Program-made: the position numbers and the translations under genes | In this document: positions 53,350 through 64,000 of the stretch, piece by piece | Numbering within the stretch: position 1 is the first letter of the stretch | Layout of the letters: every line of letters starts with the position of its first letter | Notes under the pieces: model-generated | The model's database searches: none | Seen by the model: the letters and a program-made list of their open reading frames with translations, nothing else | Told to the model about the DNA's origin: nothing | Assembly: GCA_963082975.1 (NCBI GenBank) | Contig: OY720345.1 | Location: forward strand, 137,001-201,000 | Reading direction: 5' to 3' | DNA: 64,000 nt | Source of the DNA: Labia minor | Lineage: Eukaryota; Arthropoda; Insecta; Dermaptera; Spongiphoridae

Positions 53350-56300
53350 ACATAATAAAAATATTAAAAAAATATATTATTGATATTTCTGATGAATAAT
53401 TATTTTATTATGCCTAAAACCTAGGGTCATCCTACGATGAACTTTCATAATTTTTACGGGAAAATTAAAAAATGAAATTTTTAAAAATAAATAATAAATT
53501 CGTTCATTTTACATCATAAAAAAATTAAAAAAATATATTATTGATATTTCTGATGAATAATTATTTTTTTATGCCGAAAACCTAGGGTCATCCTACGATA
53601 ACCTTTCATAATTTTTACGGGAAAATTAAAAAATGAAATTTTTAAAAATAAATAATAAATTCGATCATTTTACATCATAAAAATATTAAAAAAATATATT
53701 ATTCATATTTCTTACTAAAAATTATTTTTTTATGCAGAAAACCTAGGGTCATCCTACGATGACCTTTCATAATTTTTAAGGGAAAATTAAAAAATGAAAT
53801 TTTTAAAAATAAATAATAAATTCGATCATTTTACATCATAAAAATATTAAAAAAATATATTATTCATATTTCTTACTAAAAATTATTTTTTATGAAGAAA
53901 ACCTAGGGTCATCCTACGATGACCTTTCATAATTTTTATGGGAAAATTAAAAAATGAAATTTTTAAAAATAAATAATAAATTCGTTCATTTTAAATCATA
54001 AAAATATTAAAAAAATATATTATTCATATTTCTTACTAAAAATTATATTTTTATGCGGAAAACCTAGGGTCATCCTACGATGACCTTTCATAATTTTTAC
54101 GGGAAAATTAAAAAATGAAATTTTTAAAAATAAATAATAAATTCGTTCATTTTACATCATAAAAATATTAAAAAAATATATTATTCATATTTCTTACTAA
54201 AAATTATTTTTTTATGCAGAAAACCTAGGGTCATCCTACGATGACCTTTAATAATTTTTACGGGAATATTTAAAAATGAAATTTTTAAAAATAAATAATA
54301 AATTCGTTCATTTTACATCATAAAAATATTAAAAAAATATATTATTGATATTTCTGATGAATAATTATTTTTTTATGCCGAAAACCTAGGGTCATCCTAC
54401 GATGACCTTTCATAATTTTTACGGGAAAATAAAAAATGAAATTTTTAAAAATAAATAATAAATTCGAACATTTTACATCATAAAAATATTAAAAAAATAT
54501 ATTATTGATATTTCTGATGAATAATTATTTTATTATGCCTAAAACCTAGGGTCATCCTACGATGACCTTTCATAATTTTTACGGGAAAATTGAAAAATGA
54601 AATTTTTAAAATTAAATATTAAATTTGTTCTTTTTACATCATAAAAATATTAAAAAAATATATTATTGATATTTCTGATGAATAATTATTTTATTATGCC
54701 GAAAACCTAGGGTCATCCTACGATGACCTTTCATAATTTTTACGGGAAAATTAAAAAATGATATTTTTAAAAATAAATAATAAATTCGTTCATTTTACAT
54801 CATAAAAAAATTAAAAAAATATATTATTGATATTTCTGATGAATAATTATTTTTTTATGCCCAAAACCTAGGGTCATCCTACGATGACCTTTCATAATTT
54901 TTACGGGAATATTAAAAAATGAAATTTTTAAAAATAAATAATAAAGTCGAACATTTTACATCATAAAAATATTAAAAAAATATATTATTCATATTTCTTA
55001 CTAAAAATTGTTTTTTTATGCAGAAAACCTAGGGTCATCCTACGATGACCTTTCATAATTTTTACGGGAATATTAAAAAATGAAATTTTTAAAAATAAAT
55101 AATAAATATGCTCATTTTACATAATAAAAATATTAAAAAAATATATTATTGATATTTCTGATGAATAATTATTTTATTATGCCTAAAACCTAGGGTCATC
55201 CTACGATGACCTTTCATAATTTTTACGGGAAAATTAAAAAATGAAATTTTTAAAAATAAATAATAAATTCGTTCATTTTACATCATAAAAAAATTAAAAA
55301 AATATATTATTGATATTTCTGATGAATAATTATTTTTTTATGCCGAAAACCTAGGGTCATCCTACGATAACCTTTCATAATTTTTACGGGAAAATTAAAA
55401 AATGAAATTTTTAAAAATAAATAATAAATTCGATCATTTTACATCATAAAAATATTAAAAAAATATATTATTCATATTTCTTACTAAAAATTATTTTTTT
55501 ATGCAGAAAACCTAGGGTCATCCTACGATGACCTTTCATAATTTTTACGGGAATATTTAAAAAGGAAATTTTTAAAAATAAATAATAAATTCGTTCATTT
55601 TACATCATAAAAATATTAAAAAAATATATTATTGATATTTCTGATGAATAATTATTTTTTTATGCCGAAAACCTAGGGTCATCCTACGATGACCTTTCAT
55701 AATTTTTACGGGAATAATAAAAAATGAAATTTTTAAAAATAAATAATAAATTCGCTCATTTTACATCATAAAAAAATTAAAAAAATATATTATTGATATT
55801 TCTGATGAATAATTATTTTTTTATGCCGAAAACCTAGGGTCATCCTAAGATGACCTTTCATAATTTTTACGGGAATATTAAAAAATGAAATTTTTAAAAA
55901 AAAATAATAAATTCGAACATTTTACATAATAAAAATATTAAAAAAATATATTATTGATATTTCTGATGAATAATTATTTTTTTATGACGAAAACCTAGGG
56001 TCATCCTACGATGACCTTTCATAATTTTTACGGGAAAATTAAAAAATGAAATTTTTAAAAATAAATAATAAATTCGTTCATTTTACATCATAAAAATTTT
56101 AAAAAAATATACTATTGATTTTTCTGATGAATAATTATTTTATTATGACTAAAACCTAGGGAAAATAATAAATAATAATAAATAAATTCGTTTATTTTAC
56201 ATCATAAAAAAAATAAAAAAATATATTATTGATATTTCTGATGAATAATTATTTTTTTATGCCGAAAACCTAGGGTCATCCTACGATGACCTTTCATAAT

Positions 56301-59300
56301 TTTTACGGGAAAATTAAAAAATGAAATTTTTAAAAATAAATATTAAATTCGTTCATTTTACATCATAAAAATATTAAATAAATATATTATTGATATTTCT
56401 GATGAATAATTATTTTATTATGCCGAAAACCTAGGGTCATCCTACGATGACCTTTCATAATTTTTACGGGAAAATTAAAAAATGAAATTTTTAAAAATAA
56501 ATAATAAATTCGTTCATTTTACATCATAAAAAAATTAAAAAAATATATTATTGATATTTCTGATGAATAATTATTTTTTTATGCCGAAAACCTAGGGTCA
56601 TCCTACGATGACCTTATATAATTTTTACGGGAATATTAAAAAATGAAATTTTTAAAAATAAATAATAAATTCGAACATTTTACATAATAAAAATATTAAA
56701 AAAATATATTATTGATATTTCTGATGAATAATTATTTTTTTATGCTGAAAACCTAGGGTCATCCTACGATGACCTTTCATAATTTTTACGGGAAAATAAA
56801 AAATGAAATTTTTAAAAATAAATAATAAATTCGATCATTTTACATCATAAAAATATTAAAAAAATATATTATTGATATTTCTGATGAATAATTATTTTTT
56901 TATGCCGAAAACCTAGGGTCATCCTACGATGACCTTTCATAATTTTTACGGGAAAATTAAAAAATGAAATTTTTAAAAATAACTAATAAATTCGTTCATT
57001 TTACATCATAAAAAAATTAAAAAAATATATTATTGATATTTCTGATGAATAATTATTTTTTTATGCCGAAAACCTAGGGTCATCCTACGATGACCTTTCA
57101 TAATTTTTACGGGAAAATTAAAAAATGAAATTTTTAAAAATAAATAATAAATTCGTTCATTTTACATCATAAAAATATTAAAAAAATATACTATTGATTT
57201 TTCTGATGAATAATTATTTTATTATGCCTAAAACCTAGTGAAAATAATAAATAATAATAAGTAAATTCGTTCATTTTACATCATAAAAAAATTAAAAAAA
57301 TATATTATTGATATTTCTGATGAATAATTATTTTTTTATGCCGAAAACCTAGGGTCATCCTACGATGACCTTTCATAATTTTTACGGGAATATTTAAAAA
57401 TGAAATTTTTAAAAATAAATAATAAATTCGTTCATTTTACATCATAAAAATATTAAAAAAATATATTATTGATATTTCTGATGAATAATTATTTTTTTAT
57501 GCCGAAAACCTAGGGTCATCCTACGATGACCTTTCATAATTTTTACGGGAATATTAAAAAATGAAATTTTTAAAAATAAATAATAAATTCGTTCATTTTA
57601 CATCATAAAAATATTAAAAAAATATATTATTCATATTTCTTACTAAAAATTGTTTTTTTATGCAGAAAACCTAGGGTCATCCTACGATGACCTTTCCTAA
57701 TTTTTACGGGAATATTAAAAAATGAAATTTTTAAAAATAAATAATAAATTCGCTCATTTTACATAATAAAAATATTAAAAAAATATATTATTGATATTTC
57801 TGATGAATAATTATTTTTTTATGACGAAAACCTAGGGTCATCCTACGATGACCTTTCATAATTTTTACGGGAAAATAAAAAATGAAATTTTTAAAAATAA
57901 ATAATAAATTCGAACATTTTACATAATAAAAATATTAAAAAAATATATTATTGATATTTCTGATGAATAATTATTTTTTTATGCCGAAAACCTAGGGTCA
58001 TCCTACGATGACCTTTCATAATTTTTACGGGAAAATAAAAAATGAAATTTTTAAAAATAAATAATAAATTCGATCATTTTACATCATAAAAATATTAAAA
58101 AAATATATTATTGATATTTCTGATGAATAATTATTTTTTTATGCCGAAAACCTAGGGTCATCCTACGATGACCTTTCATAATTTTTACGGGAAAATTAAA
58201 AAATGAAATTTTTAAAAATAAATAATAAATTCGTTCATTTTACATCATAAAAATTTTAAAAAAATATACTATTGATTTTTCTGATGAATAATTATTTTAT
58301 TATGACTAAAACCTAGGGAAAATAATAAATAATAATAAATAAATTCTTTCATTTTACATCATAAAAAAATTAAAAAAATATATTATTGATATTTCTGATG
58401 AATAATTATTTTTTTATGCCGAAAACCTAGGGTCATCCTACGATGACCTTTCATAATTTTTACGGGAAAATTAAAAAATGAAATTTTTAAAAATAAATAA
58501 TAAATTCGTTCATTTTACATCATAAAAATATTAAAAAAATATATTATTGATATTTCTGATGAATAATTATTTTATTATGCCTAAAACCTAGGGTCATCCT
58601 ACGATGAACTTTCATAATTTTTACGGGAAAATTAAAAAATGAAATTTTTAAAAATAAATAATAAATTCGTTCATTTTACATCATAAAAAAATTAAAAAAA
58701 TATATTATTGATATTTCTGATGAATAATTATTTTTTTATGCCGAAAACCTAGGGTCATCCTACGATAACCTTTCATAATTTTTACGGGAAAATTAAAAAA
58801 TGAAATTTTTAAAAATAAATAATAAATTCGATCATTTTACATCATAAAAATATTAAAAAAATATATTATTCATATTTCTTACTAAAAATTATTTTTTTAT
58901 GCAGAAAACCTAGGGTCATCCTACGATGACCTTTCATAATTTTTAAGGGAAAATTAAAAAATGAAATTTTTAAAAATAAATAATAAATTCGATCATTTTA
59001 CATCATTAAAATATTAAAAAAATATATTATTCATATTTCTTACTAAAAATTATTTTTTATGAAGAAAACCTAGGGTCATCCTACGATGACCTTTCATAAT
59101 TTTTATGGGAAAATTAAAAAATGAAATTTTTAAAAATAAATAATAAATTCGTTCATTTTAAATCATAAAAATATTAAAAAAATATATTATTCATATTTCT
59201 TACTAAAAATTATATTTTTATGCGGAAAACCTAGGGTCATCCTACGATGACCTTTAATAATTTTTACGGGAATATTTAAAAATGAAATTTTTAAAAATAA

Positions 59301-59970
59301 ATAATAAATTCGTTCATTTTACATCATAAAAATATTAAAAAAATATATTATTGATATTTCTGATGAATAATTATTTTTTTATGCCGAAAACCTAGGGTCA
59401 TCCTACGATGACCTTTCATAATTTTTACGGGAAAATAAAAAATGAAATTTTTAAAAATAAATAATAAATTCGAACATTTTACATCATAAAAATATTAAAA
59501 AAATATATTATTGATATTTCTGATGAATAATTATTTTATTATGCCTAAAACCTAGGGTCATCCTACGATGACCTTTCATAATTTTTACGGGAAAATTGAA
59601 AAATGAAATTTTTAAAATTAAATATTAAATTCGTTCTTTTTACATCATAAAAATATTAAAAAAATATATTATTGATATTTCTGATGAATAATTATTTTAT
59701 TATGCCGAAAACCTAGGGTCATCCTACGATGACCTTTCATAATTTTTACGGGAAAATTAAAAAATGATATTTTTAAAAATAAATAATAAATTCGTTCATT
59801 TTACATCATAAAAAAATTAAAAAAATATATTATTGATATTTCTGATGAATAATTATTTTTTTATGCCGAAAACCTAGGGTCATCCTACGATGACCTTTCA
59901 TAATTTTTACGGGAATATTAAAAAATGAAATTTTTAAAAATAAATAATAAAGTCGAACATTTTACATAAT
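53350..59970 (+). repeat. Duplication, offset 5167 then 5006 bp
   Basis: About 53.35-54.96 kb matches about 58.52-59.97 kb. The rare gatgaac copy (53436/58603) and tatgaagaaaacc copy (53891/59058) are 5167 bp apart; after tatgcggaaaacc one monomer is missing in the second copy and the offset becomes 5006 (gtcgaac at 54946 and 59952). Confidence 0.8.
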
Positions 59971-61970
59971 AAAAATATTAAAAAAATATATTATTGATAT
60001 TTCTTACTAAAAATTATTTTTTTATTCAGAAAACCTAGGGTCATCCTACGATGGCCTTTCATAATTTTTACGGGAAAATTAAAAAATGAAATTTTTAAAA
60101 ATAACTAATAAATTCGTTCATTTTACATCATAAAAAAATTTAAAAAATATATTATTGATATTTCTGATGAATAATTATTTTTTTATGCCGAAAACCTAGG
60201 GTCATCCTACGATGACCTTTCATAATTTTTACGGGAATATTAAAAAATGAAATTTTTAAAAATAAATAATAAATTCGTTCATTTTACATCATAAAAATAT
60301 TAAAAAAATATATTATTCATATTTCTTACTAAAAATTATTTTTTTATGCAGAAAACCTCGGGTCATCCTACGATGACCTTTAATAATTTTTACGGGAATA
60401 TTTAAAAATGAAATTTTTAAAAATAAATAATAAATTCGTTCATTTTACATCATAAAAAAATTAAAAAAATATATTATTGATATTTCTGATGAATAATTAT
60501 TTTTTTATGCCGAAAACCTAGGGTCATCCTACGATGACCTTTCATAATTTTTACGGGAAAATTAAAAAATGAAATTTTTAAAAATAAATAATAAATTCGT
60601 TCATTTTACATCATAAAAATATTAAAAAAATATACTATTGATTTTTCTGATGAATAATTATTTTATTATGCCTAAAACCTAGTGAAAATAATAAATAATA
60701 ATAAGTAAATTCGTTCATTTTACATCATAAAAAAATTAAAAAAATATATTATTGATATTTCTGATGAATAATTATTTTTTTATGCCGAAAACCTAGGGTC
60801 ATCCTACGATGACCTTTCATAATTTTTACGGGAATATTTAAAAATGAAATTTTTAAAAATAAATAATAAATTCGTTCATTTTACATCATAAAAATATTAA
60901 AAAAATATATTATTGATATTTCTGATGAATAATTATTTTTTTATGCCGAAAACCTAGGGTCATCCTACGATGACCTTTCATAATTTTTACGGGAATATTA
61001 AAAAATGAAATTTTTAAAAATAAATAATAAATTCGTTCATTTTACATCATAAAAATATTAAAAAAATATATTATTCATATTTCTTACTAAAAATTGTTTT
61101 TTTATGCAGAAAACCTAGGGTCATCCTACGATGACCTTTCCTAATTTTTACGGGAATATTAAAAAATGAAATTTTTAAAAATAAATAATAAATTCGCTCA
61201 TTTTACATAATAAAAATATTAAAAAAATATATTATTGATATTTCTGATGAATAATTATTTTTTTATGACGAAAACCTAGGGTCATCCTACGATGACCTTT
61301 CATAATTTTTACGGGAAAATAAAAAATGAAATTTTTAAAAATAAATAATAAATTCGAACATTTTACATAATAAAAATATTAAAAAAATATATTATTGATA
61401 TTTCTGATGAATAATTATTTTTTTATGCCGAAAACCTAGGGTCATCCTACGATGACCTTTCATAATTTTTACGGGAAAATAAAAAATGAAATTTTTAAAA
61501 ATAAATAATAAATTCGATCATTTTACATCATAAAAATATTAAAAAAATATATTATTGATATTTCTGATGAATAATTATTTTTTTATGCCGAAAACCTAGG
61601 GTCATCCTACGATGACCTTTCATAATTTTTACGGGAAAATTAAAAAATGAAATTTTTAAAAATAAATAATAAATTCGTTCATTTTACATCATAAAAATTT
61701 TAAAAAAATATACTATTGATTTTTCTGATGAATAATTATTTTATTATGACTAAAACCTAGGGAAAATAATAAATAATAATAAATAAATTCTTTCATTTTA
61801 CATCATAAAAAAATTAAAAAAATATATTATTGATATTTCTGATGAATAATTATTTTTTTATGCCGAAAACCTAGGGTCATCCTACGATGACCTTTCATAA
61901 TTTTTACGGGAAAATTAAAAAATGAAATTTTTAAAAATAAATAATAAATTCGTTCATTTTACATCATAAA
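57000..61970 (+). repeat. Duplication, offset 3444 bp
   Basis: About 57.0-58.53 kb matches about 60.44-61.97 kb, including the 114-bp junction (57237/60681) and the rare aaattctttcattttac copy (58341/61785), both 3444 bp apart. It overlaps the neighbouring 5167-bp duplication, showing successive rounds of rearrangement. Confidence 0.8.
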
Positions 61971-64000
61971 AATATTAAAAAAATATACTATTGATTTTTC
62001 TGATGAATAATTATTTTATTATGCCTAAAACCTAGTGAAAATAATAAATAATAATAAATAAATTCGTTCATTTTACATCATAAAAAAATTAAAAAAATAT
62101 ATTATTGATATTTCTGATGAATAATTATTTTTTTATGCCGAAAACCTAGGGTCATCCTACGATGACCTTTCATAATTTTTAAGGGAAAATTAAAAAATGA
62201 AATTTTTAAAAATAAATAATAAATTCGATCATTTTACATCATAAAAATATTAAAAAAATATATTATTCATATTTCTTACTAAAAATTATTTTTTTATGCA
62301 GAAAACCTAGGGTCATCCTACGATGACCTTTCATAATTTTTATGGGAAAATTAAAAAATGAAATTTTTAAAAATAAATAATAAATTCGTTCATTTTAAAT
62401 CATAAAAATATTAAAAAAATATATTATTCATATTTCTTACTAAAAATTATTTTTTTATGCCGAAAACCTAGGGTCATCCTACGATGACCTTTCATAATTT
62501 TTACGGGAAAATTAAAAAATGAAATTTTTAAAAATAAATAATAAATTCGTTCATTTTACATCATAAAAATATTAAAAAAATATATTATTCATATTTCTTA
62601 CTAAAAATTATTTTTTTATGCTGAAAACCTAGGGTCATCCTACGATGACCTTTCATAATTTTTACGGGAAAATAAAAAATGAAATTTTTAAAAATAAATA
62701 ATAAATTCGATCATTTTACATCATAAAAATATTAAAAAAATATATTATTGATATTTCTGATGAATAATTATTTTTTTATGCCGAAAACCTAGGGTCATCC
62801 TACGATGACCTTTCATAATTTTTACGGGAAAATTAAAAAATGAAATTTTTAAAAATAACTAATAAATTCGTTCATTTTACATCATAAAAAAATTTAAAAA
62901 ATATATTATTGATATTTCTGATGAATATTTATTTTTTTATGCCGAAAACCTAGGGTCATCCTACGATGACCTTTCATAATTTTTACGGGAATATTAAAAA
63001 ATGAAATTTTTAAAAATAAATAATAAATTCGTTCATTTTACTTCATAAAAATATTAAAAAAATATATTATTCATATTTCTTACTAAAAATTGTTTTTTTA
63101 TGCAGAAAACCTAGGGTCATCCTACGATGACCTTTCCTAATTTTTACGGGAATATTAAAAAATGAAATTTTTAAAAATAAATAATAAATTCGCTCATTTT
63201 ACATAATAAAAATATTAAAAAAATATATTATTGATATTTCTGATGAATAATTATTTTTTTATGACGAAAACCTAGGGTCATCCTACGATGACCTTTCATA
63301 ATTTTTACGGGAAAATAAAAAATGAAATTTTTAAAAATAAATAATAAATTCGAACATTTTACATAATAAAAATATTAAAAAAATATATTATTGATATTTC
63401 TGATGAATAATTATTTTTTTATGCCGAAAACCTAGGGTCATCCTACGATGACCTTTCATAATTTTTACGGGAAAATAAAAAATGAAATTTTTAAAAATAA
63501 ATAATAAATTCGATCATTTTACATCATAAAAATATTAAAAAAATATATTATTGATATTTCTGATGAATAATTATTTTTTTATGCCGAAAACCTAGGGTCA
63601 TCCTACGATGACCTTTCATAATTTTTACGGGAAAATTAAAAAATGAAATTTTTAAAAATAAATAATAAATTCGTTCATTTTACATCATAAAAATTTTAAA
63701 AAAATATACTATTGATTTTTCTGATGAATAATTATTTTATTATGACTAAAACCTAGGGAAAATAATAAATAATAATAAATAAATTCGTTCATTTTACATC
63801 ATAAAAAAATTAAAAAAATATATTATTGATATTTCTGATGAATAATTATTTTTTTATGCCGAAAACCTAGGGTCATCCTACGATGACCTTTCATAATTTT
63901 TACGGGAAAATTAAAAAATGAAATTTTTAAAAATAAATAATAAATTCGTTCATTTTAAATCATAAAAATATTAAAAAAATATATTATTCATATTTCTTAC

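Larger units (their letters stand above)
51826..64000 (+). repeat. 161-bp satellite array, right end, main family
   Basis: Main-family monomers return at the tttatacggg landmark (51826) and run past the window end. The array is cut by the window, so its full length is unknown. Class A, class B and 114-bp variants occur in orders already seen at 9-15 kb and 17-19 kb. Confidence 0.95.

Noticed and set aside
38757..64000. Telomeric or rDNA spacer repeat
   Set aside because: No short telomere motif and no rRNA sequence occurs; the unit is the same 161-bp satellite as on the left.

Overview
The window is almost wholly one AT-rich satellite DNA array, broken by a single short LTR retrotransposon. 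About 61.7 kb is a head-to-tail tandem repeat with a 161-bp monomer (about 20% G+C in the consensus I read, roughly 385 copies). Every copy I followed lies in the same orientation. There is no cellular gene, tRNA, rRNA or CRISPR array. A homogeneous satellite of this size next to a Ty3/gypsy-like LTR element points to a eukaryotic, probably insect or other arthropod, heterochromatic locus (centromeric or pericentromeric). The host assignment is an inference from style and composition; I cannot name a species.

Layout: 1-36479 is satellite of the main family. 36480-38746 is a 2267-bp LTR element on the minus strand with two 328-bp LTRs that look identical. The satellite resumes at 38747: main family to about 42.14 kb, a more diverged subfamily to about 51.8 kb, then main family to the end. 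The two flanking half-monomers join to exactly 161 bp if a 4-bp target duplication (AAAA) is removed, so the insertion point is fixed by arithmetic.

The monomer has a G/C-rich box of about 48 bp in an otherwise A/T-only background. The box holds CCTAGG followed by an 18-bp dyad, GGTCATC-CTAC-GATGACC. A recurrent 114-bp monomer (31 copies located) lacks precisely this box. Two main monomer classes alternate: class A has ttctgatgaataatt, class B has ttcttactaaaaatt. Above the monomer level the array is a patchwork of multi-monomer duplications, with offsets of 644, 966, 3011, 3124, 3444, 3769, 4622, 5006/5167, 5442, 8934 and 12428 bp, not one regular higher-order repeat.

The retrotransposon has one intact 467-codon frame that joins a Gag-like protein (with a SAP-like segment) to the first part of a reverse transcriptase. 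Protease, the catalytic part of reverse transcriptase, RNase H and integrase are absent. It is therefore a non-autonomous deletion derivative that must have been mobilised in trans, and recently, given its matching LTRs.
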